From an uncultured Oscillospiraceae bacterium (GTDB lineage Bacteria; Bacillota; Clostridia; Oscillospirales; Acutalibacteraceae), in the NCBI GenBank assembly GCA_902478605.1, contig CABSLQ010000029.1, forward strand, positions 1 to 38,455: a stretch of DNA of 38,455 nt. Direction: 5' to 3'. The notes beneath the pieces are model-generated. The model was not told the DNA's origin and searched no databases. It was given only the letters and a program-made list of their open reading frames with translations. This document shows, piece by piece, positions 1-7,640 of this stretch. The position numbers and the translations under genes were made by a program. Position 1 is the stretch's first letter. The number at the start of each line of letters is the position of its first letter.

Positions 1-572
1 TGGCAGTAAATTACTCAGATGATGGAATTGAAAGAGCCTTTTTCTATGTGGAGGATGCTGCGCAATTAAACAATGTAATTGAAGAAGTGAAAAAGATTTC
101 CTCTATTAACTGGGACAACTTTATTATCACTGCCAACGATGAAGTGTACCAGAATATTTCCAGTTCCCTTTCCGATACTGGAACGCTAATTTCTACACTG
201 ATCGTTGTTATCACAGTGGTAAGCATGGTGCTGATGATCCTGATTTTGTCAATGTCTATACGGAGCAGAAAACGGGAAATGGGTATTCTGCTTGCTGTCG
301 GTATAGCAAAGCCCTCTGTAATCTTACAGTATGTGCTTGAGACTGCTCTGATAGCGGTTGTCGCATTCCCTCTGGCTTATTTATCCAGTAGGCAGGTGGC
401 GGGAGCGATTGGCACTCTCTTTGGAAAGGCGGCAGAGAATGTGGTTGTCACACCGCAGCATTTTGCTCTGGTGGCAGTCGCAGGAGGTATCCTGCTGATT
501 ATAGCGGTAATGGTATCCTGCATACCCGCCCTGCGTTTTAAGCCAAAGCAAATACTCTCGCAAATGGAGTAA
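1..572 (+). CDS. FtsX-like ABC transporter permease, C-terminal part (5' end outside window)
   Basis: The frame is open from the left edge and stops at 572, so only the C-terminal part is visible. A soluble stretch leads into a hydrophobic helix, then the basic R-S-R-K-R-E-M-G-I-L loop typical of MacB/FtsX permeases, followed by two further hydrophobic helices and a short tail ending in Q-I-L-S-Q-M-E. In the family these permeases pair with an ATPase that drives extrusion or mechanical transmission, often for peptide antibiotics. The ATPase gene follows 53 bp downstream on the same strand, which supports a permease-ATPase pair. The GTG at 48 is only an internal codon of this longer frame. The substrate cannot be read from the sequence. 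The gene probably belongs to the cargo of the mobile element ending near 5050. Confidence 0.85.
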   Translation, partial: AVNYSDDGIERAFFYVEDAAQLNNVIEEVKKISSINWDNFIITANDEVYQNISSSLSDTGTLISTLIVVITVVSMVLMILILSMSIRSRKREMGILLAVGIAKPSVILQYVLETALIAVVAFPLAYLSSRQVAGAIGTLFGKAAENVVVTPQHFALVAVAGGILLIIAVMVSCIPALRFKPKQILSQME

Positions 573-625
573 GTTTGACCTGATATAACTGTAAAATCCA
601 TCAAAGAAGAAACGAGGTAATCAAT

Positions 626-1294
626 ATGAATATTATGGAACTCAATAACATTGAGTACGCCTATGAAAATAAAAGAAAGGTACTAAAAGGTGTAAGTCTT
701 TCCGTTGAAGAAGGGAAAATGTACGCTATTCTCGGACCGTCAGGCTGTGGCAAAACGACACTGCTTTCCCTGATGGGCGGCTTGGACAGCCCCTCAAACG
801 GACAGATTTTGTATGACGGTCAGGATATTGAGAAAATGGGGCTTTCAGCCCACCGCAAGAACAACATAGCATTTATTTTTCAGAGTTATAATCTGATTGA
901 TTATTTAACGCCAAAGGAAAATGTGGCTTTGACATCAAAGTTGCCGCCATTACCCATTTTGGAGCGTGTCGGACTTACAGATGAAGAAAGCAAAAGGAAT
1001 GTGCTGAAATTATCAGGCGGTCAACAGCAGCGTGTAGCGATTGCCCGTGCGTTGGCTTCTGATGCAAAGGTCATTCTTGCCGACGAGCCGACGGGAAATC
1101 TTGATGAGGATACCGCAGCAGATATAACCGCAATCCTAAAGGAGTGCGCTCATCAGATGAACAAATGCGTTGTTATCGTGACACACTCGAATGAACTGGC
1201 AAGGCAGGCGGATGTGGTATTTCGATTGAAGAAAGGTCAGTTGCAGATGCAGGTGGAGGAAAAAAGGAATAATTCAAGGCAGCCCGCCAAATAA
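626..1294 (+). CDS. ABC transporter ATP-binding protein (MacB/BceA-like)
   Basis: 222 residues. It has Walker A GPSGCGKT (about 38-45), a Q-loop around FQSYN, the signature LSGGQQQR, Walker B followed by DEPTGNLD, and a switch-region VTHS. This is the ATPase class that pairs with FtsX-type permeases in exporters or antimicrobial-peptide sensors and detoxifiers. The start has a GAGG ribosome site about 8 bases upstream. It follows the permease and probably shares its transcript. A hairpin followed by T residues at 1351-1388 closes the unit. The stretch between the Q-loop and the signature is slightly shorter than in many relatives, but all catalytic motifs are present, so it should be active. 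The exported compound is unknown. Confidence 0.92.
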   Translation: MNIMELNNIEYAYENKRKVLKGVSLSVEEGKMYAILGPSGCGKTTLLSLMGGLDSPSNGQILYDGQDIEKMGLSAHRKNNIAFIFQSYNLIDYLTPKENVALTSKLPPLPILERVGLTDEESKRNVLKLSGGQQQRVAIARALASDAKVILADEPTGNLDEDTAADITAILKECAHQMNKCVVIVTHSNELARQADVVFRLKKGQLQMQVEEKRNNSRQPAK

Positions 1295-1350
1295 AAAAAA
1301 CGGTGCTTTTGGTGGGTGTCATTTGTCACGCTTAAAATAAAATCATCACG

Positions 1351-1388
1351 AAAATCCCTTCAAGCCCGTTTGAGTTTGGAGGGATTTT
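1351..1388 (+). terminator. Rho-independent terminator after ABC genes
   Basis: The arms AAAATCCCTTCAA and TTGGAGGGATTTT pair, including one G-T wobble, and are followed by a T run. It lies about 60 bp after the ATPase stop on the same strand. Confidence 0.75.
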
Positions 1389-1661
1389 TTATGCGATGGT
1401 GTAAATCCACCGCACTGCTGCTTATCCGAAGCAGCAGCTACATATATCTCATTATGGATTTATGAGGATAATCCGTTAAAAAAATCCTCACTTTTGTAAG
1501 GGGGATTTGCACCCTAAAAGTAGAAGTCAAATTTCTACTTAATAGAATATTTTTAGCCTATAACCGCATTGCTCTGACAGCCTTTGCGGTTTTTCTTTTG
1601 TCGTTTTTTGTCCGAACACGACACAAAGAATTTTTCAGTGTAGGCTGTCGTTCCCCACCGA

Positions 1662-1695
1662 CCAATCTGGATTTTTTCAAAAAAATTCAGATTGG
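1662..1695 (+). promoter_or_regulatory. Hairpin abutting the ribosome site of the sigma-like gene
   Basis: CCAATCTG (1662-1669) and CAGATTGG (1688-1695) are perfect arms. The inner bases T6 and A6 extend the stem. The 3' arm runs into the GGAGGG ribosome site of the gene starting at 1706, so folding could occlude translation or act as an attenuator. That role is inference. Confidence 0.5.
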
Positions 1696-1705
1696 AGGGA
1701 ACAAT

Positions 1706-2134
1706 ATGGCTTATAACAAAGCCAAAGAAGAAAAGAAATGGCGGCTCTGGAAAGAAGCCGAAGAAAATAAATTGCGGAGCTTAGGCGTTAATGAAGATAC
1801 CATTGAGAAGCTCCGTGTTCACGATTGGGAAGTATTTAACTCTGACAGACGGTTTTATCAAAGGTTAAATGATGCAGGTACATATCTCGAAGAACTGGAA
1901 GTGAATACCGAACTGCCCGAAATAAGAAGTGTTGACGACCTGCTTAACAGTATTGAAAACCAGAAGCTCCATAAGGCTCTTATCATGGTGGACAAGCCAA
2001 CTCTGCAGATCGTACTAATGAGGTTGCAGGGCTATAAGCTCCGTGAAATAGCTGATCTGCTCGGCTTATCTGAACAGACTGTTTATAAGCGGATGCAGCG
2101 GTTCAAGAAAAAAATGAAAAAAATTTTGAAATAG
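1706..2134 (+). CDS. Sigma-70-like helix-turn-helix protein of a mobile element
   Basis: 142 residues. The C-terminal part has a region-4-like helix-turn-helix (G-Y-K-L-R-E-I-A-D-L-L-G-L-S-E-Q-T-V-Y-K-R) followed by a very basic tail. The N-terminal half is charged and helical with no sigma region 2 visible. Small sigma-like proteins of this kind are common in Tn916- and Tn4451-type conjugative elements, where they act in element gene control. ATG 1706 is chosen because GGAGGG lies 6-7 bases upstream; the longer reading from 1598 has no ribosome site and crosses a hairpin. A strong hairpin plus T run follows at 2163. The promoter or partner protein it acts on cannot be read here. Confidence 0.75.
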   Translation: MAYNKAKEEKKWRLWKEAEENKLRSLGVNEDTIEKLRVHDWEVFNSDRRFYQRLNDAGTYLEELEVNTELPEIRSVDDLLNSIENQKLHKALIMVDKPTLQIVLMRLQGYKLREIADLLGLSEQTVYKRMQRFKKKMKKILK

Positions 2135-2162
2135 TGTCCAAAAACGGGCGTTGCCACGGGCT

Positions 2163-2198
2163 ATGGGATGAGAGGCAAAAATCTCTCATCCCATTTTC
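2163..2198 (+). terminator. Rho-independent terminator after sigma-like gene
   Basis: ATGGGATGAGAG (2163-2174) and CTCTCATCCCAT (2183-2194) are perfect 12-bp arms followed by TTTTCC, 28 bp after the stop. Confidence 0.85.
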
Positions 2199-2605
2199 CT
2201 TGTGTGGCGAGAATGGGAATGTTCCTTGAAAAGTGAATACCCATTCGCCAAATACTTCCTCTTTGTGATTGTGATGAGCATAAGCGTGTGCAGCGGTACG
2301 CCAAGACCTGCCGACAAGCAGAAAAGCGATGAAAGGTGGTGAGCGATTTCTTACCGACTCAAAATATCGGGCAGCTCCCGATTACGCCATAACCCACAAA
2401 GAGAACTATGGTACTCCCGTCCAGTCACAGTCCGAACGGTAATCAATCCGTCGCAGGCAATGAGGGCGGCTCTGGCAGACCGTCAGAGGGGAAAAACACC
2501 CGTGGAGTCAGTTCGCTGCTGACCGTTTGGCGACTTCCCTGCGCATTTTAGCGCATTGGCATTTTGGGGCGTCGAGGACAAATAAAAATGCTTCTATTCA
2601 TATAT
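2199..2605. other. Long non-coding, hairpin-rich region of the left element
   Basis: No open frame of convincing length or start signal is seen; a 22-codon frame at about 2277 is not supported. Visible structure includes an arm pair GGCGAGAATGGG/CCCATTCGCC around 2205-2250, a perfect ATCGGG/CCCGAT hairpin near 2366-2383, and CTCTG/CAGAG arms near 2468-2487. The region could hold a transfer origin, a structured RNA, or decayed coding sequence. The sequence does not decide between these. Confidence 0.4.
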
Positions 2606-2682
2606 AGTCAAACACAAGGTGGTCATTGAAGCAGAGAATTGTTTATACTCTCTCGACCTTAAAAACTTCCTTGTGTTTGACT
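2606..2682. repeat. Perfect 14-bp inverted repeat upstream of mazF
   Basis: AGTCAAACACAAGG at 2606-2619 is exactly reversed as CCTTGTGTTTGACT at 2669-2682, 49 bp apart. The interior holds a TATACT that could be a -10 box (about 2645-2650). It ends about 50 bp before the toxin start. It may be an operator, an RNA stem or a recombination site. Confidence 0.65.
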
Positions 2683-2734
2683 GCTTACATAGGCAGATCG
2701 AGTTTGCCTAAATAAGATGGGAGGTCATACACAT

Positions 2735-3103
2735 ATGGAAAGAAAAATAAAGAGGGGCGACATTTATTATGCCGACCTTAATCCAGTTATAGGCTCGGAG
2801 CAAGGTGGAATACGCCCCGTTCTTATCATTTCTAATAATATCGGGAACAAGCATAGCCCCACGGTCATTGTTGCCGCTATTACAAGTAGAGCGCATACAA
2901 AAAGCAGATTGCCTACACATAAAAATATAAATGAATTTTCAGGTTTGACTCAAAACTCAGTCGTACTTTTAGAACAGATACGCACTATTGATAAGCAACG
3001 CCTGCAGATGTTCATAGGAACTCTGGACAGGCGTTTTATGGTATCTGTTGACGATGCGCTGTCAATTAGTTTAGCTTTGGAAGGGAGGAAGAAAAGTGCA
3101 TGA
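2735..3103 (+). CDS. MazF/PemK-family endoribonuclease toxin (no antitoxin gene visible)
   Basis: 122 residues with the family layout: R-G-D-I-Y-Y-A-D-L near the N-terminus, the basic loop G-G-I-R-P-V-L-I-I-S-N, then V-A-A-I-T-S-R and a helix containing L-L-E-Q-I-R-T-I-D. MazF toxins cleave mRNA at short motifs and are usually neutralised by a small upstream antitoxin. No antitoxin gene precedes this one; a 600-bp non-coding stretch does. ATG 2735 is chosen because GGGAGGT lies about 9 bases upstream, whereas the ATG at 2717 overlaps that site. The gene overlaps the next micro-ORF by 8 bases. It probably stabilises or regulates the mobile element, but this is inference. Confidence 0.88.
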   Translation: MERKIKRGDIYYADLNPVIGSEQGGIRPVLIISNNIGNKHSPTVIVAAITSRAHTKSRLPTHKNINEFSGLTQNSVVLLEQIRTIDKQRLQMFIGTLDRRFMVSVDDALSISLALEGRKKSA

Positions 3104-3233
3104 GTTTAAATTAGACAACTATTATGCTGCACTGAAATTGATAGAGATACTTCTGGAAATGGGAAAAATCAATCAAGCTACTTATGCAAATATAATGCGT
3201 CATCAAGATTTGCACATTTCACAAGCGGCTTGA
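3096..3233 (+). CDS. SHOCT-like micro-protein between toxin and recombinase
   Basis: 45 residues from GTG 3096, with GGGAGG 7 bases upstream. It overlaps the end of the toxin gene, so translation is probably coupled. The pattern Y-Y-A-A-L-K-L-I-E-I-L-L-E-M-G-K-I-N-Q-A resembles the short amphipathic SHOCT module (two helices split by a glycine turn) often found in oligomerising or membrane-linked proteins and beside serine recombinases. It ends 39 bp before the recombinase start. It could be an unrecognised antitoxin or a recombinase accessory factor; no family assignment is certain. Confidence 0.6.
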   Translation: MHEFKLDNYYAALKLIEILLEMGKINQATYANIMRHQDLHISQAA

Positions 3234-3272
3234 AATTGGCTACAATGTAGCTGAAATTAAGGAGGTATCGTT

Positions 3273-5276
3273 ATGAATACAGCAATAAACGAGTACAATT
3301 ACAGATTTAAACTTACTGATTATTCCTTGTTTGATAGGAACAGAGAAAGGCTGGTGGCAATCTATGGTCGTGTTTCCACGGAACACGAAGCACAACTCTC
3401 TGCGTTAGAAAATCAGTTACAATGGTATGACGACCAAGTCAAATATCATCCAAACTGGACGGTCTGCGAACGGTATATTGATGAAGGAATTACTGGAACG
3501 CAGGCAAAAAAACGCCCTGCCTTTTTAAGAATGATTGATGATGCGAAACACGGGAAGTTTGATTTAATCGTAACCAGAGAGGTTTGCAGATTTGCCCGTA
3601 ATGTTGTAGATACTCTCGTAGTAACAAGAGAGTTAAAAGGGATAGGCGTTGAAGTGTTTTTTATTGATGATAATATTTGGACAATGGACGGCGATGGCGA
3701 ATTGAGATTGTCATTGATGGCAACACTGGCACAGGAAGAAAGCCGCAAGACTTCTGAGCGTGTAAAAGCAGGTCAGAAAATCAGTCGTGATAATGGTGTC
3801 CTTTATGGCAATGGAAATATCCTCGGATATGACCGGGCAGGAGACACCTATATTATCAATGAGGAACAAGCCGAGACAGTCAAAATGATATTTGATCTTT
3901 ATTTACAAGGTTATGGATCAATGAAGATTGCTAAGATACTGACGGAAAGAAAAAGGAAAACTGCATCAGGGCTTGTGAAATGGAGTGTATCTAATATAAT
4001 GCGGGCTATCCGTAATGCCACATACACAGGTACGAAGTGTTACAATAAATCCAGAAGCAATAACTTCTTGGAGCAAAAGCGCATCAACAACTTGGATATG
4101 TCTACTTATGAATATGTAGAGGGAGATTTCCCTGCTATTGTTTCACAAGAGGTTTGGGATAAGGCACAGCAGATACGAATGAGCAGAATGAAGCCTTCTC
4201 TGGTATCCACAGAAAAAACAACCCACAGCAAGCGGGACTCAAAAGATATTTGGGTCAACAAATTAAGATGTTCCTGCGGCTCGTCTTTCCGTAAAAATCG
4301 GTGGCACACTAAGAAAGACGGAGGGACTTCGTATGGTTATCAGTGCTATAATCAGCTTAATAATGGTACAAAAAGGAAAAGAGCTGAACTTGGTCTTGAT
4401 ACGGATGGCTACTGCGATATAAAAATGATAACAGACTGGAAACTCGACTTTATGGCGAAAGAGCTGTTAGAACATTTATGGCGGAGCCGAAAACAATCAG
4501 TCCTTATTGCAATAGACCTTATTAAGAGGTATTATAAAGAGGACAGAGGGAGCAACAACTATTCTGATGCGATTGCTCTGCAGACAAAATTGGATAAAGC
4601 GCAGACCCGGTTGACAAATCTCATTGCGATGCGGGCGGACGGAGAATTGTCAAAAGAAGAATATCAAAATATGCGTGTGCCGATTGATACAGAAATTCAG
4701 CAGCTTCAGGACAAGTTAAAATCTGCGGATACTGATAAACAGCCGACAAGAGGTTTAGAGCTTGACGAGATTATTAAGACGCTGAATACGCTGATTGATT
4801 TCAGCGGCACAAAGATTAGCAGGGAGGTTATCAATCAATTCGTGTATAGAGTAACGCCGACAACGGATAAGACCTTTGACTGGTATATTCATTTACACGG
4901 AACGGTTGATGCCAAGGCGACATTTACTGCTGATGGTAGAAAGGGACGGGCAATTATCAGGTTAGAGGAAATCGAGCAGATTTCCTCATTACATAGGAAA
5001 GAGAATGAGAGTAACAGCGATTTCATAAAAAACCCCATTGTTTTTTCCTTTCTGCACAGGCGGCCATCAAGGCGAAGAAATAAGCCGCACGGTTGTTGTT
5101 TTTGGGCAAAGCCCATCAGCAAAACCCGAGGCAAAGCGAATGGCCAAAGGGCCCTGCAAGGATTTCCTTGCAGGGCCCTCAGCTTGTCAAAGAAGTCTCG
5201 CATGCGACACTTCTTTGACAAGCTGAAATCGAAAGTGGAGAAAACCGGAGGATTTTCTCCACTTTCGGCCGCCTAA
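3273..5276 (+). CDS. Large serine recombinase (TnpX/TndX-like) with a host-derived C-terminal tail
   Basis: 667 residues. The N-terminal resolvase domain has Y-G-R-V-S with nucleophile Ser35, D-E-G-I-T-G-T-Q, and the R-E-V-C-R-F-A-R-N helix. It is followed by a recombinase domain (about 180-300), a zinc-ribbon-like segment with C-S-C-G near 331 and further cysteines, and a coiled coil near 430-480. Such enzymes excise and insert mobile elements as circles. The ribosome site AAGGAGG lies about 7 bases before ATG 3273. Up to about residue 595 the composition matches the element. After that the frame runs into palindrome-rich host sequence, giving a basic, low-complexity tail of about 70 residues, so the element end lies near 5045-5055. 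The catalytic parts are intact. The tail is probably a by-product of the insertion site. Confidence 0.92.
   Translation: MNTAINEYNYRFKLTDYSLFDRNRERLVAIYGRVSTEHEAQLSALENQLQWYDDQVKYHPNWTVCERYIDEGITGTQAKKRPAFLRMIDDAKHGKFDLIVTREVCRFARNVVDTLVVTRELKGIGVEVFFIDDNIWTMDGDGELRLSLMATLAQEESRKTSERVKAGQKISRDNGVLYGNGNILGYDRAGDTYIINEEQAETVKMIFDLYLQGYGSMKIAKILTERKRKTASGLVKWSVSNIMRAIRNATYTGTKCYNKSRSNNFLEQKRINNLDMSTYEYVEGDFPAIVSQEVWDKAQQIRMSRMKPSLVSTEKTTHSKRDSKDIWVNKLRCSCGSSFRKNRWHTKKDGGTSYGYQCYNQLNNGTKRKRAELGLDTDGYCDIKMITDWKLDFMAKELLEHLWRSRKQSVLIAIDLIKRYYKEDRGSNNYSDAIALQTKLDKAQTRLTNLIAMRADGELSKEEYQNMRVPIDTEIQQLQDKLKSADTDKQPTRGLELDEIIKTLNTLIDFSGTKISREVINQFVYRVTPTTDKTFDWYIHLHGTVDAKATFTADGRKGRAIIRLEEIEQISSLHRKENESNSDFIKNPIVFSFLHRRPSRRRNKPHGCCFWAKPISKTRGKANGQRALQGFPCRALSLSKKSRMRHFFDKLKSKVEKTGGFSPLSAA
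5054..5083 (+). pseudogene. Probable 3' remnant of a host gene at the element's right end
   Basis: In a frame different from the recombinase, nine codons read A-Q-A-A-I-K-A-K-K and then TAA at 5081-5083. The codon choice and composition look like a typical lysine-rich protein end of the GC-rich host. The likely reading is that the left element inserted near the 3' end of a plus-strand host gene whose main part lies beyond the other element end. This is inference from composition and position only. Confidence 0.45.
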
Positions 5277-5283
5277 AGGCGGC
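5148..5283. repeat. Cluster of four perfect palindromes in host intergenic DNA
   Basis: AGGGCCCTGCAAGGA (5148-5162) faces its exact reverse (5165-5179). AGCTTGTCAAAGAAGT (5181-5196) faces its reverse (5209-5224), with TCGCATGCGA inside the loop. GAAAGTGGAGAAAA (5231-5244) faces its reverse (5253-5266). GCCGCC/GGCGGC arms end the series. Another GGGGAACC/GGTTCCCC hairpin follows near 5312-5330. A similar cluster sits between recX and recA, so this is a dispersed host repeat family. Confidence 0.85.
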
Positions 5284-5375
5284 TTTGATCCGCTTCGCTC
5301 GACGCGGAGTGGGGAACCCTGATGGTTCCCCCTCCACACCTCCCCTTCCTTCCGATACTTTTTTTGACGCTCTGC

Positions 5376-5420
5376 ACAGAAATCCGGCTCTCCTGATGAG
5401 AGCCGGATTTCTGTTTTCTT
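5376..5420 (+). terminator. Strong terminator hairpin, possibly bidirectional
   Basis: Perfect 17-bp arms at 5376-5392 and 5398-5414 with a 5-base loop, followed by TTTTCTT on the plus strand. It would stop transcripts coming from the left and separates them from the convergent flavodiiron gene ending at 5429. Confidence 0.75.
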
Positions 5421-5428
5421 GTCTTCCC

Positions 5429-6622
5429 CTATGCACGGAACGCGTTGCCCAATTCCCGGCCATACGCCGTGTACTCTTCCAGCATAGCCGCGTCCGGCTC
5501 CCAGGTGGAGCGCTTGCCGTCCGCCACCACCGTGAATCCGGCGTTCGCCAGTTCCTCGCTCAGCAGCTTGACCGCCTCGCCCGACCAGCCGTAGCTGCCG
5601 AAGGCAGCCGCCTTCTTGTTTTTGAATTTCGCGCCCTTTATCAGTTCCAGGATCCCCGCGACAGCATACAGATAGCCGTTGTTCACCGTGGGGGAGCCCA
5701 GCACCACCGCCTTGGAGCGGAACACCTGCGCGATGATATCCGTCTTATCCGTTTTGGCGGCATTGAACAGCTTGACCGTCACAGACGGATCCGCTTCCCG
5801 GATACCCGCGGCAATCGCCTCGGCCATATGCCGCGTAGCGTTCCACATCGTGTCGTACACGATGGATACCTGGTTCTCCTGGTAATTGTCCGCCCAGACC
5901 TGGTACTGCTCCACGATCTGCAGCGGGTTGTCCCGCCAGATGATGCCGTGGCTCGGGCAAATCATATCGAGCGGCAGGTTGAGCGCCAGAATCTCCTTGA
6001 TCTTGCGGGTCACCATCATGCTGAACGGGCAGAGAATGTTGGCATAATACTTGAGCGCTTCGGTGTACAGCTCACCTTGATCCACCAGATCGTTGTACAT
6101 GTTTTCACTCGCGTAATGCTGGCCGAAGCCGTCGTTGCTGAACAGGATATTATCCCCGCTCATATAGGTGAACATGGTGTCCGGCCAATGCAGCATCGGC
6201 GCCTCGATAAAGGTCAGCGTGGTGGAACCAAGCTCCAACGTATCCCCCGTTTTGACCGTGACAAAATTCCAGTCCTGGTGATACTGGCCGGTCAGCGATT
6301 TGATGCCGTTGGCCGTGCAGTAAATCGGCGTGTCCGGGATCTCCTTCATCAGCAGCGGCAGCGACCCGCTGTGATCCACCTCGCCGTGATTGACGATGAT
6401 GGCGTCGATCTCGTGCAGATCCACCTCTTTTTTGAGGTTTGCCACAAACTCCTTATCATACGGACTCCACACGGTGTCCATCAGCACGGTCTTGCCGTCG
6501 CGGATGAGATAGGAATTGTAGGACGAACCGTTGTGGGTGGAATATTCGTCCCCATGAAATTTTTTCAGTTCCCAGTCAATCTTGCCGACCCACGTCACTT
6601 TATCCGTTATTTTTCTACCCAT
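5429..6622 (-). CDS. fprA: A-type flavoprotein / flavodiiron protein (FprA family)
   Basis: 397 residues. The N-terminal metallo-beta-lactamase-like domain carries the diiron ligands H79, E81, D83 (in H-G-E-V-D-H-S-G), H145, D164 and H225. The C-terminal flavodoxin domain begins around V-S-I-V-Y-D-T-M-W and binds FMN. The family reduces O2 to water, or NO to N2O, in anaerobes with electrons from rubredoxin or a similar carrier. No fused rubredoxin domain is present. The AAAGGA site abuts an upstream ATG (6634) but sits 12 bases before the ATG at 6622, so 6622 is preferred; the other start adds four residues. It appears monocistronic. In this organism it would detoxify oxygen. Confidence 0.93.
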   Translation of the reverse strand: MGRKITDKVTWVGKIDWELKKFHGDEYSTHNGSSYNSYLIRDGKTVLMDTVWSPYDKEFVANLKKEVDLHEIDAIIVNHGEVDHSGSLPLLMKEIPDTPIYCTANGIKSLTGQYHQDWNFVTVKTGDTLELGSTTLTFIEAPMLHWPDTMFTYMSGDNILFSNDGFGQHYASENMYNDLVDQGELYTEALKYYANILCPFSMMVTRKIKEILALNLPLDMICPSHGIIWRDNPLQIVEQYQVWADNYQENQVSIVYDTMWNATRHMAEAIAAGIREADPSVTVKLFNAAKTDKTDIIAQVFRSKAVVLGSPTVNNGYLYAVAGILELIKGAKFKNKKAAAFGSYGWSGEAVKLLSEELANAGFTVVADGKRSTWEPDAAMLEEYTAYGRELGNAFRA

Positions 6623-6684
6623 GGGTATACGCATTCCTTTCTTGCCAAAATCCGCCTGGGTGAAATTCTCCCTTTCAGGCTACG

Positions 6685-6695
6685 AGTATAGTATA
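6685..6695 (-). promoter_or_regulatory. Possible -10 boxes of fprA
   Basis: On the minus strand two overlapping TATACT hexamers (TATACTATACT) lie about 65 bp before the fprA start. The -35 region is A/T-rich without a clear consensus, so the promoter is only probable. Confidence 0.45.
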
Positions 6696-6787
6696 CCATG
6701 TTTTTAATGAAAATAAAGCCCTTTCGCCTAAAAACATACCAAATCAGTATGCTTTACAAAAACCAGCCTTTTCTCGTTAAAAAATTG

Positions 6788-7609
6788 TCATTCATAAATG
6801 ACGTCTCGCCCCATGCCATATAAAAGGGAATACATCGCGTTGGTATCGCAGTACCAGCGGCCGTCCTGCTTAACCATTGAAAGCATGATCTGCTGCGACT
6901 GGACGTCTTCCGCGTCTCCCAGCTCAAAAGCCTCCACCACGGCAATGGCGTAGCGGCCGTTTTTCCCGCTGAGCACGTCCACGATTTCCAGGCGCATCTC
7001 AGGCAGAGCGAAGTCATAAACTGCTGTATTGCTGATATAGTCCTCCACCTCGATCCCCTGCGGCATAATCAGCTCCAGATACGCGGCCATATCCTGGTTA
7101 TTAATGGCCCGCTGCATGCCGGCCACCAGCCGTTCGGGGGAGGCACGGTAGCCCAGGCGCGCATTATACAGCCCCACGAGAGTCAGCACCACCGCCAACA
7201 GCAGCACCACCGCCCCGGCCGTCAGAAGCAGCGGCGCCTTATGTTCCTTCAGAAAACGCCGCAGCGGGCTTTGCGGCTGTGCCGCCGCAGCGGTCGGCTC
7301 GCCGAGCGGTACGCTCTCCCATTTTACCTGATGAACCGGAGCCCCCGGGCTATAGGACGACGGCGGGAGAATTGTCACCGCCGTGCCGGCTGCCGGCCTG
7401 TCCGCCGCACCGTGTGTTCTCTCAAACGCCGCGGAAGCCGGATCGGTCAGAATGGCGGGTTTTCCCTCTTCCTTATGCTGCAGCAGCTGTTCAATATACT
7501 CCTGCCGCGCCGCAGCGTCTGTCGGCAGCCCGCAGTGCGGGCAGCGGCCCTCCTGCGCCGCATACAGCGTGGCGCACTGGGGACAACGAATTTCCTTGTT
7601 TTCAGACAT
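6788..7609 (-). CDS. Zinc-ribbon protein with one membrane span, function unknown
   Basis: 273 residues. Two CxxC knuckles (C9/C12 and C23/C26) form an N-terminal zinc ribbon. A proline/alanine-rich linker follows, then one hydrophobic span at about 126-148, then an extracytoplasmic domain that starts R-A-S-P-E-R-L-V-A-G-M-Q-R-A-I-N-N-Q-D. That domain looks like the NTF2- or DUF-type folds often found after such ribbons. The gene lies 31 bp downstream of the metallophosphoesterase gene and may be co-transcribed with it. No enzyme motif is visible. The layout suggests a membrane-anchored sensor or envelope factor, but no specific function can be assigned. Confidence 0.8.
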   Translation of the reverse strand: MSENKEIRCPQCATLYAAQEGRCPHCGLPTDAAARQEYIEQLLQHKEEGKPAILTDPASAAFERTHGAADRPAAGTAVTILPPSSYSPGAPVHQVKWESVPLGEPTAAAAQPQSPLRRFLKEHKAPLLLTAGAVVLLLAVVLTLVGLYNARLGYRASPERLVAGMQRAINNQDMAAYLELIMPQGIEVEDYISNTAVYDFALPEMRLEIVDVLSGKNGRYAIAVVEAFELGDAEDVQSQQIMLSMVKQDGRWYCDTNAMYSLLYGMGRDVIYE

Positions 7610-7640
7610 CCCATTCCCTCCTCGTATTCCTCACGGCCGG

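Larger units (their letters stand above)
1295..1705 (+). other. Non-coding stretch between ABC genes and sigma-like gene
   Basis: No convincing gene is visible. It contains the terminator at 1351-1388, a GCTGCT/AGCAGC hairpin near 1420-1440, a hairpin with AAGTAGAA/TTCTACTT arms near 1518-1541, and the hairpin at 1662-1695 in front of the next start codon. An upstream in-frame extension of the next gene, from about 1598, lacks a ribosome site and is rejected. Confidence 0.6.

Noticed and set aside
2199..2605. Group II intron or known transposon RNA
   Set aside because: No domain V-like hairpin or reverse transcriptase is visible, so no such call can be supported.
5285..6691. 468-codon plus-strand frame
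   Set aside because: It is the shadow of fprA on the other strand. The protein is rich in Arg/His with no domain, and GC-rich codon bias explains the frame.
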